Positions 42,430-54,183 of a stretch of 64,000 bases of DNA are shown in pieces (positions within the stretch are counted from its first letter, which is position 1; the number at the start of each line of letters is the position of its first letter). The notes under the pieces were generated by a model, which was not told the DNA's origin, did not search any database, and saw only the letters and a program-made list of their open reading frames with translations. This stretch comes from Salvator merianae (taxonomy: Eukaryota; Chordata; Lepidosauria; Squamata; Teiidae): contig QVOM02000021.1 in NCBI GenBank assembly GCA_003586115.2, forward strand, positions 11,457,355-11,521,354. The letters are read 5' to 3'. The position numbers and the translations under genes are program-made.

Positions 42430-43954
42430 ATCGTTTCAATCTAGTACAAATGGGATTAGGATAAAGTGAATCCCTTGTTGTAGTAGTAGCAAGTTGTGCA
42501 GTGCCGCCAGCAAAGGTGAGATCCTTGTAGCTCTGATTCTTTAGCTAGATGGATTTTCCATGTCCTAACACATTCTATTCCAGTAGCTCACTCCTTGAAG
42601 AAAGATGTCAAGAGCACCATTGCAGGCCCTGACCCAGGCTGGGGAAGTAAGTACAAGGACACAGAGAACTTCCAAGGAAGATTGTGCATGAAAATGTATT
42701 TTCCTGGATCTCACTGTAACCTGCAAGCTGTAAAAAAAGACTCCTATTTAGAATACTGTCCAAGATATAGCAACCAAAGCAGGAGCTCTCAGCAACTGCC
42801 AAGGATTTTGAAAGAGTCACAGGTTATTCTTGGAACTATTCAGTGATGTGTCAGAGTGCTTGAAAAAAGATTTGTATAAGACTGCAGAGACAAGTTTCGT
42901 GAAAAGTCAAGCCTTTTATTTAGAAAATCAACACGCCAAGAAGATGAGACCGAATGCATCTTCATCTCACCCTGCTAAAAGAGCTGCTTCATCAGGCTCC
43001 ACGATCAACTTCCATTTGTCTAGAGAAGGAGACAGATGAGACCATAGGTTCTTACTGTCGTGGAAGGGTTTTGTTCAAGCTGGTGAGTTCAAGAAGTCTG
43101 TTAACTAGGGAAGGATCAGCACAGCATGGTAATAGCACCATGAGAAGGCCTGGAAGGTGTGGGATCTATACAATTCCTCATTTATTGGGCCAGCGGTTTG
43201 CCAGAGGAGTGAGAAGCACTATCAGAAGTGTTTTTTCAGCAGAGTGGGAAAAAGGACTTTGGTAGCACTTTCCGTTGCAGGCTTACATCATGCATTTCAT
43301 TACCAGCAACCTTAGTGGACCCACTTTTAAAGGCATGGAAAATGGCTGGCTTCTGGGGCTGCTCCTTCAGCTTCAAAAATAGGTTTAAGCAGAAATGTTG
43401 AAAATGAGGAACGAATGTTTCTCAGCTTTGATGTTAGCACTACCATGAGCAGTGGGGTGTGTGTCAACGGCATGCTTCTTGCCTTCATGGGCTCCAGGCT
43501 TTCAAGTAGCAAGATCTGTCATCATGTGGATGTACCCTGTGGTTGTAAGGGACAGCACCAGATTTTGCTTTTTTATCATCCCTCGCAATTCCAATTCCCT
43601 TTCTGTCTTTTCTTCTACACTTTAAGCCTGAGAGCTGTCTTCACTGATATGTTGGCTCCATCCAAACCACGCCCTAATCAGGGCATGAAGGAGCAAATTC
43701 TGCTTCCAGCTGGCACAGAGGCAAGCAGGCTGCCAGCAAATGCACAAAGCTTTGTTCCAGTCCTTCTTGCCTCCTTGGAATATCTGTGTGAAAGCAGAAC
43801 TCTGCTCACACAGGCATTTCCTTGACTGGACAGGTCAGCCAGGAACTGGAATTCACTGGTCAAAGTGAAGGGACATAAATAGGTATTGCACTCATTGCAA
43901 AGAGCAGCACCGAAAAGGGAATCCATGCTTGCAGACCAAGTTCAAAACTGAGAT
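42430..43954. other. No feature recognised
   Basis: About 1.5 kb with several modest frames (42595-42846, 42954-43265, 43415-43825, up to 136 codons). None shows a domain, and no exon-like pair of splice signals could be argued. It has the least repeat-like composition in this part of the window and is the best place to look for an unrecognised host exon. Confidence 0.4.
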
Positions 43955-43957
43955 TTA

Positions 43958-44360
43958 GGGTCTTTTCACACTTACCTGAAGGAATGTTCTGTGCCAACCA
44001 CTGGAATGCTGTGTTCGTACCCAGGAACCACCACCTCCCTGGGCCATTCCTGTTGTGGACAACTTAAAAGTTGCCCATAGACATTCCAGCAACCTGAGGA
44101 ACAGTCCAGAGTTGGTGTTTTGGCATTTTTCAGGGTGCTGTGAGGCAAGGGGGTGTCATTTGCACTGTCTGCCTTCCAATGCAAAGTCTGAACCTGCTCT
44201 GGATGCTGATTTGGACTTTGCAATGGTGATCCAGGAGGGCCATTCACATTTGTTGCACTGCTGGAACAGAACAGAGATGTTCTGGCATGCAGAATGCGAT
44301 CCTGACCAGCCTGGAATTGTCCACTTAGACAATTCCAGTCCAGTAAGTGTGAACCTGGCT
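43958..44360 (+). mobile_element. Short DNA transposon, 403 bp, TSD TTA
   Basis: Ends GGGTCTTTTCACACTTACC and GTAAGTGTGAACCTGGCT are flanked by TTA at 43955-43957 and 44361-44363. Interior stems include GGACAACTTAAAAGTTGCCC near 44055. The 234-codon minus frame at 43972-44676 spans this element and beyond without any domain and is not a gene. Confidence 0.8.
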
Positions 44361-44384
44361 TTACTAAACTCACACTAGGCCACA

Positions 44385-44930
44385 TATTTTGACACAGAAG
44401 TAACTTCTGCGCAATGTGCATTGGTACCCACCACTCCTGGTCCAGTATGAGCAATCCAAGACAAGACTGGTGGCTGGTGATGCACACTAGGGACCATCCA
44501 CATTGCCACAGCCTCATCCAGCCCAATTTCAGAGGTTGGGAACCAAAGTTCCCAGTCTTTGAAACTGCTGGCCAGAGCTGTTTTTGCCAGAACTGGTCAA
44601 TTTCTGGGGGCATTTCTGGGAGCCTGGCAAAATGGTGCCAGGCTCTGCATGCCAGGTGGACTGGCCAGCTGTCCACATGATGGATGTCTGGTCCAGTCCA
44701 CCACTGGGAATGGTTGGGAGACTATCTTAAAGACATTTTCCCTTGGAGTGGACTCCGGCATGATTTTCATGCTGGGAACCACTCCAACCCTTGGTCTCAT
44801 GTGGACAGACCATTTCCTGGAAGCCACGTACTCCCGGAGGACTAATGTGCCATGCGAATGTGGTGTTGCTCATGGGCTGCTGGTGTGGACCTGCAGCCCA
44901 GAGTGGAAGCTGCCAAAGGGTCCTAAATGT
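44385..44930. mobile_element. Probable family D short DNA transposon, ends uncertain
   Basis: Shares GGTTGGGAACCAAAGTTCCCAG..CTTTGAAACTGCTGGCCAGAG with the D-type interiors at 42270 and 51965. Possible right end CCAAAGGGTCC at about 44916-44926. No TSD seen. Confidence 0.4.
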
Positions 44931-45799
44931 AATTCTAAATATCTTTGTGAAAGTGTCAGGAAGACGGTAGTGTGAATGACTTTTCCTGAGATTTTTTTTT
45001 TTTTTTTAAACTATTGCTTTTCATTGCAGGTCTATTTGGATCAACACAGACTCTCAATAGGGCATTACCATGTCTGTGACTTGCTTCTCAGAGATTGCTT
45101 ATTCAGTGCTCGAACTGGCTTAAGTAATCATGCTGGGGTGAGCATCTTAAAGTGAGCCTAGGCAGCAGGTGTCCATATTAATGCCTTTAGACAGAGAGAC
45201 AAGGGAGTGAGGAGAAGAGAAGACAGAAGACATTATATGAGATGACTTTTATTTGTGGGGCTCAAATCAATGCAAATCTTATCCAGTCGAACAAGGAACT
45301 TGCAACTCTAAGGCTGCATCTTGGTGGCTGAAAAGAGGGCCAGTTTTGTGATGGGATCTTCTAACCAGCTGCTGTGTAGAAGGTATGCTGTAGACATGGC
45401 CAGGGCTTCTGTCCCTGGAGTCTTTAAAGCTTTGATGTTTCCTCCCAGTGTGGCTTAGCACTAGATAGGAAAGGGCTCTGGAAGTGGATTGTCTGGTGCT
45501 AAATCATGCCAGGCAGAAATTCGGCTCTTTCTCATAATCTTATTAAAACACCATTTGAATTTCAATTGTGCAGTGTTTGTTCTAGGCTGAAGTTTGCAAA
45601 AAAAATAAATCATTTTTAGACTACAGATCCTGTGTCCATCACCTAAACTGGCCATGGACTCTTGTGGCTTGGAATTTGTTAAAAAAAGAAAAGAAGAGAA
45701 GAGAAGAAAAAAAGAAAAGAAAAGAAAAGAAAAGCAAGGGGATATAAGAAAATCTTTTCTAAATTCTGTTCTAGCTCATTCATCTGGCACATGGAGAAA
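44931..45799. other. No gene; simple-sequence tracts
   Basis: Contains a T-run at 44990-45007 and a (GAAAA)n-like purine tract at 45686-45735. Nothing else recognised. Confidence 0.6.
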
Positions 45800-46279
45800 A
45801 CTGCAAGGATCAGCTTTTTAAATTCAACATCTAAGTTTAGCAACATCTCTTCTCAAAGCGTGGTACACTTTGTCTAATAATGCACTTGAGGTTTGTTTAT
45901 AGCATTTATCCCCTTCATGGATCACTGGCTTGTCTTGACGGAGAGGCTTGCATAGCTCAACAAAGCTATGAATTAAGCCATGCAGGGCCACCCAAGACAG
46001 CCAGGTTATAGTGGAGAGTTCTGACAAAAGGTGATCCACTGGAAAAGGAAATGGCAAATAACTCCAATATCCTTGCCAAGAAAAACCCATGAATGGTATC
46101 AAAAGGTATCACTGGAAGATGACTCTCTCAGGTTGGAAGGTGTCCAATACCTTAATGGGGAAGAGTGGAAAGCAATTACAAGTTGCTCCAGAAAGAGTGA
46201 AGCAACTGGGCCAAAGCTGAAAGGACACTCAGCTGTGGATATTTCTGGTGGTGAAAGAAAAGTCCGATGCTGTAAAGAA

Positions 46280-49200
46280 CAGCATGGCCTAGGAATATGT
46301 AATGTAAGATCTATGAACCAAGGTAATCTAGATGTGGTCTAACATGAGATGGCAAGACTAAATATTGACATCTTGGGAGTCAGTGAAGTAAAATGGAATT
46401 TAATTCAGAGGACCATTGTATCTATTACTGTGGGCAAGAATCTCTTACAAGAAATGAAGTAGTTCTTGTAGCCAATAAAAGGGTGAGAAAAGCAGTACTG
46501 GGATACAATCTCAAAAACTATAGAATGTTTTCTGTTTGAATCCTAGGCAAACCATTCAGCATCACACTAATCCAAGTCTCTGTCCCAACCAATGATGCTG
46601 CTAAGGTTGAAGTTGGCCAGTTTTATGAAGACCTATAACACCAAAAAAGATATCACTTTCATCATAGGGGATGGAATGCTATAGTAGGAAATCAAAAGAT
46701 AGCTGGAATAACAGAAGTATAAAATGAATCAGGGAAGAGATGAATAGAGTTTTGTCAAGATAACTCACTGGTCTACCCATGTTTGATTTACTTAGAGTAA
46801 ACAGAATGAAAATGGAAGGAATCTAGAAACAGTGCAAAGTTGGAGAACATGGGGTTGAATATATTTAGGTAGGAAAAGATGGGGGAGATGTTAGTAATAG
46901 AGAAAAAGATTTATAGCAAACACTCGCTGGTCATAGCAAACATTCTTTTCCAACACTTTAGAATTACCAGATGGTCAATACCAAAATCAGATGGAGAAGC
47001 TCTATACAGTAAGTAAAAATAGTACTTGGAACTGACTGTAGCTCTGATCATGAGCTTCTTATTACAAAATTCAGACTTAAATTGAAGAAACTAGGAAAAA
47101 CCACTAGACCATTCAGGTATGACCTAAATAATACCTCTTTTGAATATGCAGTGGAAGTGATTAATAGGTTTAAGAGATTAGATCTGGTACACAGAGGGCG
47201 TTTTCGCACTTACCTCTGTATACTGGAACAGTCAGTAGGGTTCTGTCCGGTATGGTTCGGGGGCGCCCGTTGCTGTCCGCACTCTCCGTGGTGTACATGA
47301 ACAGTTCCCGCACTGGCCGTTCATCAGTGCGAACGGGAGAGAAACGCCGTAGTTTGGTTGGGGACGGGAGCAGGTGGAAGTCCCGCCCCGCGTAGCGCGC
47401 CATTGGTGCTCCTGTGTGTCATTCCGTCGCCCCTTCCACTAGAGGGGGGGTGTCCGGGGAAGGGTTTTTCGGAAACAGTGCTCTGTTTGCGAACACAGAG
47501 CTGCTTTCTGATCACTAAGTGCCTCTGATTCTGGAGAGAAACCAGTCCACCCCCGCAACGCGTACCGCCTCCGTTTGCGAGCAGCGGTCCGCAACGCGGG
47601 CGTGTTTCCAGACTGTGCTGGCGCGCATGCGCGCCCACGCAGTTTCCGCCCCCTCACCATTTCCAACCAGGAAGCGGTGCGAACACACCTCACCGGAACC
47701 GAGCCTGATCGCGTTGCTGGGGATGTAGACTATAAACTTCTTGACCACAGCTAGTTGGATTCCGGTAAGCATCGGGTGTGGGTAGGGGAATTTCAGGTGA
47801 ACTCGGGCTGGATGGAAGTGCAGATCCTGCATACTAGCGTGTGTCCCAAACCTAACCTTTTCCTAAGTGCGAACAGGCCCAGAGTGCCTGAAGAACTATG
47901 GGCAGAGGTTTGTGACATTGTACAAGAGGCACCAACAAAAAATATCCAAAGAAAAAGAAGAGCAAAAAAACAAAATGGCTGTCTGATGAGGCTTTGGAAG
48001 CAGCTGAGGAAAAAAGGAAAGTGAAAGTTATATCCAACTGAACAAAGATTTCCAGAGAGTAGGAAGGAGAAATAAGAAGGCCTTTTAAAATAAGTAATGC
48101 AAAGAAATAGAAAAAAATTGGAGATAACATGAATGTTTCATGCAAAAAAAGGGTATGATAAAAGACAAAAATAGTAGAGACCTAAGAGAAGTAGAAGAGA
48201 TTAAGAAGAGGTAGCAAGAATATACAAGAAATATTCTAACATCACTGATAACTATGATGATGTGGTCACCAACTTAGAGCCAAACATCTTGGAGAATAAA
48301 ATCAGGTGGGAAGCATTGTTAACAACAAGGCTAGTGGAGATGACAGAATTCCAGCTGAACTATTTAAAATGCCAAAAGATAATGCTGTTAAAGTGCTGCA
48401 CCCAATATCCCAGCAAATATGGATTGGAAAAGGTTAGTTTAGTTTTCAATTCCAAAGAAGGACAATGCTAAAGAATGTTCAAATTACTGAACAATTTTGC
48501 TCATTTCACACACTAGCGAGGTTGTACTCTAGATTCTGCTAGCTGGGCTTCAGCAATATGTGATCAGAAAATTACTAGTAGTGGAAGCTGGTTTTTGAAG
48601 AGGCAGAGAAACTACACTAAAGCCTTCGAATGTGTGGATCACAAAAAATTGTGGCAAGTTCTTAAAGAGATGAGAATATCAGGCCACTTGATCTGCCTCC
48701 TGAGGAATCTGTATGCAGGTCAAGAAGCAACAGTTACAACTGAACATGGAACAATTGATTGGTTCAAGATTGGGAAGAAGTACTACAAGGCTGTATACTG
48801 TCACCCCATGTAACTTATATGCAGAGTACATCGTGTGAAATGCCAGACTAATTGAATTATTGGATTAATTGAAACATGGATTTAAGATTGCTGGGAGACA
48901 TATCAATAACCTCAGATATGCATACAATACCACTCTGATGGCAGAAAGAGAAGAAGGATTAAGGAGCCCCTTGATGAAGGTGAAAGACAAGTGTGCAAAA
49001 ACTGGCTTGAAGCTCAATATTAAAAAAATAAGATCATGGCATCTGGTCCCATCATTCCCTGATGAACAGAGGGGGAAGAAATGGAAGCAGTGTCAGATTT
49101 TATTTTTTTGGGCTCAAAGATGACTGCAGTTGGTGACTGTAGCAGTGAAGTTAAAAGACACTTGGTCCTTGGGCAAAGTTATGGAAAACATAGACAGCTT

Positions 49201-49600
49201 ATTAAAAAACAGAGGATCTCTCTGCTGTGACAAAGATCTATATAATCAAAGCTATGGTTTTCCCCGTAATAATGTATGGCTGTGAGAACTGAATCATATG
49301 GAAGATGCATGGTGAACAATCAATGCTTTTGAACTGTAGTGTTGGAGAAGACTTTTGAGAGTCCCTTGGATTGTAAGAAGGTCAATCAATAATAAAGGAA
49401 ATCAAACTCGACTGTTGACTGGAAGGACAAATACTGAAGCTGAAGCTCAAATACTTTGGCCATATAATGAGAAGAGAGGACTCACTTTAAATGTCCCTGA
49501 TGCTGGGAAAAGAGAAGGGGATAGCAGAGGATGAGATGGATAGATAAAGTCATGGAAGCAACCAACATGAGCTTGGGCAAATTCTGGGAGACTGTACAAA
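46280..49600 (+). pseudogene. BovB ORF2 (endonuclease and reverse transcriptase), broken
   Basis: Pieces in order: ICNVRSMNQGNLDVV then MARLNIDILGVSEVKWN (APE-like endonuclease start, 46290-46400); GKTTRPFRYDLNNTSFEYAVEV (47090-47160). After the insertion comes VPEELWAEVCDIVQEA (47884 on). The RT part has KAFECVDHKKLWQVLKEMRISGHL and LLRNLYAGQEATV (48610-48740) and INNLRYAYNTTLMAE (48900-48950). The catalytic YADD is changed to YAYN, so both aspartates of the box are affected. Multiple stops and frameshifts occur throughout. A working BovB ORF2 is about 1,000 residues. Confidence 0.85.
47196..47880 (+). mobile_element. Short DNA transposon, family B, CpG-rich, in BovB, TSD AGA
   Basis: This 685-bp copy has ends GGGCGTTTTCGCACTTACC and CTAAGTGCGAACAGGCCC, flanked by AGA at 47193-47195 and 47881-47883. 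Removing it restores the BovB frame exactly (..LVHR then VPEELW..). CpG density is far higher than in the surrounding DNA and higher than in the 2731-3248 copy, which implies recent insertion. It shares TTGACCACAGCTAGT and the following AAGCATCGGGTG part with the other B copies. Confidence 0.9.
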
Positions 49601-49680
49601 ACAGAAAGTCCTGATGTGCTATAGTCTACGAAGTCACAAAGAGTCAGACATAGCTAAATGACTGAACAACCACCATGGCA

Positions 49681-51704
49681 TTTATAGGTCATATTTCTTT
49701 TGAGGAACTCAAAGTGCACATATGTCCCTTCCATTTTATCCACACACCAAGCCTGTGAGGTAAATTTTGGATTTTTGCATGTAATCCCCATTGAACCCAG
49801 AAGCATTTATTTTGGGGAAAGGTGGCTTGAGTCTTGGAAATCCCAATCATCCTTTTAGGTGATTTTCACCTCAAAGAGATTGGGGTTTGGGGAGGTGCCT
49901 TGAGGGATAGTGTGGGAGCACCTCTTCTTGAAGATACCCTGAAATTGGGCCCAGTGTCCCGTGTGGAGGAGGGCCTAATCAAATTTATTCTGGAAAGCTC
50001 AGGTTTTGTCTTGATGTTAAGAGGGTTATTTATTAACATCTCTGTATTTTTTCCTGTATGTGCAGAGAGTAAGTGTTCTTGCATTAGGACTGAGTACAAT
50101 GAAATTTAATCTCACTGTACAAAGGATAACAACTAAAAACATTTATTTCCAAGATTTTTATTCAAAAACCTGTAAGATAGCAAATTTAGTTAGAAAACTA
50201 ATAAAGGATTTTTATTTTATTTCATCTTAAAAATAGAAAAGAACAACAAACGCACAACACAAGAAACCATTGGAGTGGGATAATAATGTATTAATCATTT
50301 TTTTTCTCATTCTCAGAGGAATGTGTGAGAGGCATCCTATATAATGAAAAGCATAAGAAGCAGAAAAAGCAATATAGAACCAAAAGGCATATAGAGAGTT
50401 TTTATCGCTATAACATTAAAACATTATTAAAATGGATAGCGTCCTAGAGAGACAGAAGAGAACAATTATGTTTTCATACTTCCAAACAATTAAAAACAAA
50501 AAATGGAGGTATCATAATAATTAAGTAATTTTGGGCTACCAGTGCAATCTTAACCCTCTCAGTGCCAGCATGGATAAGAGTCAGGATAAACAACAACACT
50601 TGTGAGTTGTGAGTTCCACAATTGGAGATACTGTGATGATAGCCATTCTGTTCTTTTGAGTAAACAGACTTTTTTTGTAACTCCTGCTGTGGTCACACTT
50701 GTTAAATAAGAAGACTAGTGATCACACTTAAAAAGGGCATTCTGATTTATATTCATACTATCCCCTCCCATCCAGTACTTTCCATGTTTGAGATTATCCC
50801 AGCACTGAAGCTGTTTCTTCGTTTAGTCTGGTTGTTTTTTCAGGTGTGATCGCTGGGGATGAGAATATAGGGGTGTTTCCCATTCTTTCCTGGCTGAGCA
50901 GGGGAGGGTTTTCTCTTACCCTGTCCAGCCAGTGACCACTTGAGACTGGGAGGGGGAGGAGTCCACCAGAAAATCAGAAATGTAGAGAAGGAAAATATCT
51001 GTTGCCCCCCTTTAAGCTGCAATTCTCCTGTCTCTCTTTAATCTGCACTCAAATTGTAACAATTCCCCCTCCACCCCCGTTTCTCTTGTTCTCAATTTCT
51101 TCAACTCTTTGCAGCAGGGAGGGAACAATTACTACTGTTCTCTCTCCCTCCCTCTCTCTCTCTTTTTGGTAAACAATTGCCTTGCTCTGTTGTGGGGGGG
51201 GGGGGAGGGCTTTCTTCCTTGTCTCTGTAAATGCGATGCTGCAGGAAATAGTTTTATATAACCTCATAGCCTTTATGCACATCCAAAACTTCATCCTGTA
51301 GGTTTTAAGGGGGGAGCAGAGAAGCTTCAGTGGTTGTACCGTAGGAATTTTTTTAAAAAGTCAATCCCATGTTGGGGAAAGACCTTGGGGGTGGAGCAGG
51401 GGAAGGTGTGACAAAGAAATGGGAGCAGATAAAGAAAGTCTTTCCACACCCACAAACTAAGAAATGATTGACAGGGAAGGGGCCAATCAGCAGGAGGAAG
51501 CAGGAAGAGCAAAAAAGTATACAAGGAAAGGAAAAAGCAGCTGTCAGGGGACTAAGAACTAAATGCAAATGGAAAAACAAGCATTATTTTGTGTGGCTGT
51601 GGACAAGCCAGTTGGGGACTCAAACTTAATGTGGGAAAAAATCAGATTATAGATGTCTGGTGTGACTGCAGCCCTGCTGGTTGTTAACCCAGCAATAAGA
51701 ACAG
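49681..51704. other. No feature recognised
   Basis: About 2 kb, AT-rich. The simple-sequence tracts are a CT-rich run around 51140-51165 and a G11 run at 51195-51206. Frames up to 91 codons lack domains. Confidence 0.5.
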
Positions 51705-51771
51705 GAGAACAAAAGAGATGCCTCACTCCATTGGATCCATGCCCCATCTAGACCAGCAGTCTGTTTTCACA
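51705..51771 (-). mobile_element. CR1 3' tail fragment, minus strand
   Basis: CTCACTCCATTGGATCCATGCCCCATCTAGACCAGCAGTCTGTTTTCACA corresponds to the CR1 3' end seen reversed at 16660-16700. It is cut off by a short element starting at 51772. Confidence 0.55.
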
Positions 51772-52170
51772 GGCCCTTTCTGCATTTACCATCTTTGTTC
51801 TGTGACAGGGCAGGATGCCCTGTCACAGAACAGGCAACTTGAATGCTTGGATGAGTTGCTAGTCGAGTGGGACAATGACATCTCCATTGGTACATCCCAC
51901 CTCATTCCAGCCCCTAATGCTGCCTCTGAAGAGCCATCAGAAGCAGTGCGGATTGTGCAAAGGTTGGAAACAGAAGTTCCTGGCCTTCTCAGTTTCTGGG
52001 AGGGCTCATTTTGGTGGTGCAATACTTCTGGTGCCATTTCTGGTGATGCTTCCTGGATCACTGCCAAAAATGGTACCCTGGCATATGCTGGCCTATGGGG
52101 GCATGTTGCTTGTACACTCTCAATAGTCTGGAATGTGGCACTAGGATGCAGCAGCATGTAGTGAAGTGGA
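51772..52170 (+). mobile_element. Family D short DNA transposon, right end unclear
   Basis: It starts GGCCCTTTCTGCATTTACC. A perfect subterminal hairpin with 16-bp arms (GTTCTGTGACAGGGCA) lies at 51797-51831. Interior words GGAAACAGAAGTTCCTGGCC are shared with 42270 and 39950. No right terminal repeat or TSD was found. Frames of 129-147 codons on both strands are incidental. Confidence 0.6.
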
Positions 52171-53134
52171 AGCATCTGGAGCTGGCATGTGGCAGGTAGT
52201 CAGGGTTCTTTAGTGTCATCAGCATGGAAACATACCATCCTTTGAGCCAGCCGGAATGGGTCAGATCAAATAATGATTTCCACCATGCCAAGAAGTTCAA
52301 AGAACACTCATGATTCAGTACCTGATGGTTTTGGACACTTCCAGTTTTACCTGCGGGCAACAGCTGCCACTGGTACGACGACTACTAACTTGGCAGGGAC
52401 GGGACCTGGTGACATGCATGGTCAATTGTGCTCTGTATTTTTGATTTGATTTCATTATTTTTGTGTGTGCAAGCCAAGCTGTCCATCAGATTCTACAACC
52501 ATCCTCTCATCTTCTTGACTCTCATCAATTTACTGACTTCCAGATCTGATTATCTTCCAGCCCAGCTCTCTCTGCCATGTCCCCCTTCTCCATCTGACAA
52601 AATAGTTGATCTCTGTCAGCTTGTAATGCTGAATTCTAAAAGATGCAGGAAAGGCAAAAAAGAATCATTTTTTTCATACAGCAGAATGCTCTTTTATGGA
52701 ATTGTTAGCATAAAATAAAATAAAGGCCAGCAACCTTGGTGACTTGAAAAGGAGATTCCCAAATACAGCTGGTTGGCAACTATTAGAATAAACTGCTAGA
52801 TTCTCTGGCCACTGATCCAACTGGATTCTTTTTTTACACTCCTTTATTTCATTTCTTTTATTATTTATTACCTGGCCTTTCCAGGTTAAGAAAGAAAGCT
52901 TAAAAGTGATTAGCAAGGAAAGTATAAAGGAGAAACAATTCAAAAATACAAGCACAATATAAAAATATTCAATATAAATACAAATTAGCTATAGAATGAA
53001 TGAATGAATGAATGAATGAAACAATAAGGGAACCAGCACACAGAGGCCCAACTGCAATGCCAACCAGCAAAGTCTTTAGGCCCAACATGAAAGTTCCAGA
53101 GTAAGGCTGTATCCAGACAGGGGAATATAGTGCC
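52171..53134. other. No gene; one GAAT microsatellite
   Basis: Unassigned AT-rich DNA with a (GAAT)n run at about 52996-53022. Confidence 0.55.
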
Positions 53135-53205
53135 ACTTGGCACTGCTATGGTGGGTTAGACTCAATGATCCTGGAAGTCCCTTCCAACTCTATAATTCTA
53201 TGATA
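53135..53205 (+). mobile_element. CR1 3' end (classical type)
   Basis: The text GGGTTAGACTCAATGATCCTGGAAGTCCCTTCCAACTCTATAATTCTATGAT is the classical amniote CR1 3' end with its ATTCTATGAT terminus. It is the same subfamily as the minus-strand fragment at 25645-25935. Upstream coding sequence is absent. Confidence 0.8.
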
Positions 53206-54084
53206 TTCTGGAGGGCTTTTTCTCCAGAATATTGCCTGTTGGTGGTATATTTGGCTGGTGTCTGGAGCTGGCCTAAGAGACTCAGATCAAGAGCAGACAG
53301 TTCTTCTATATAGCGTGCTACTTGTAGAAGACTGGAGAAAAAAAACTCAAGTAAGGTCAACATCATAAGCTGCATCCAAATTGAGCATGGCACACAGAAT
53401 TTAACTCTGAACACATTGCCAGAGTGGACTCAAGACAGTTGGGTGAGTGTTCAGGCCACAGTACATTTAACTAAGGAGCAAGTCTGAGGATTCACTGGGA
53501 GTGCCCCAATGGCAGCTGGGAGTGGTTGGGTGTTGTACAGATGCCACCACTGCAGGGCCTCACTCCATCTTGAAAATTTTGCCATTTGGACAGGGCACTT
53601 AGAGAAAGATCCTCTTATGACCCTGCTTCCAGGTCTCTGGCAGTTTTAGGACAGGGCAAGTGGGGATGCAATAAAACACTCTCAAGTTGCATACAATAAT
53701 CTATTGCCAACCCCTTGCATTCCGTGTTGGCTTGTCTACCTCCACCAATCCTGAAAACGACCAGCATTCATGAGTTCTTTCAGAATGTCAGCAGTGTTTG
53801 CCCTTGGAAGGAAAAGTTTTTTAGGTTGAAGGCTTCTATCAGAAGTGTACCTTTGATCTGCCTAAATGTTGCCCTGATATGTAGCAGCCAGCAGTGTATT
53901 TACAAAAAAACTGGGTGGGGTGGTAGAGGTCTATTGTTCCGGACCTGTTGTTTTGAATGCACAGTTTGATTGTTTGTTTCACTTTTTTCACCCCCAATGA
54001 TGTTGTTGCCTGGGGCAAGTGTTCCAGTTTGCTTCATCCTCAATCTGGCCCTGGCTTCCAGGGGAAGTCTCACATCTCCTGCCC
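53206..54084. other. No feature recognised
   Basis: Unassigned. CTGGCCCTGG near 54046 resembles a hAT end but lacks a partner. Confidence 0.45.
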
Positions 54085-54183
54085 AAGCTTCCTCTTTTAA
54101 CTGTTTTTTAAGATTGTATTCTGACCTAGCTGACGGACAGTGTAAAAATATCAATGAATGAATGAATGAATGAATGAATGAAT
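54085..54183 (+). mobile_element. Possible LINE 3' tail with (GAAT)n
   Basis: TTTTTTAAGATTGTATTCTGACC..TGTAAAAATATCAATGAATGAATG ends in a clean (GAAT)n run at 54153-54183. This is the layout of L2-like LINE tails, but the diagnostic part is decayed. Confidence 0.35.

Larger units (their letters stand above)
45800..49680 (+). mobile_element. RTE/BovB LINE, nearly full length, decayed, with a nested insertion
   Basis: The 5' part has GATCCACTGGAAAAGGAAATGGCAA.. and CCATGAATGGTATCAAAAGG, typical of BovB upstream sequence. The coding region runs 46280-49600 with endonuclease and reverse transcriptase remnants. The 3' end carries CACAAAGAGTCAGACATAGCTAAATGACTGAACAACC at about 49635, the BovB tail. 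An insertion at 47196-47880 splits it. The start is approximate. BovB abundance is a hallmark of squamates. Confidence 0.85.

Noticed and set aside
43972..44676. 234-codon minus-strand frame, the longest unassigned one after the CR1 RT
   Set aside because: It spans the element at 43958-44360 (TSD TTA) and part of another short element; no domain, signal peptide or repeat structure of a real protein.
47324..47832. Several minus-strand frames of 77-105 codons rich in R, G and P
   Set aside because: They are confined to the CpG-rich mobile element inserted in BovB and are typical antisense composition artefacts.
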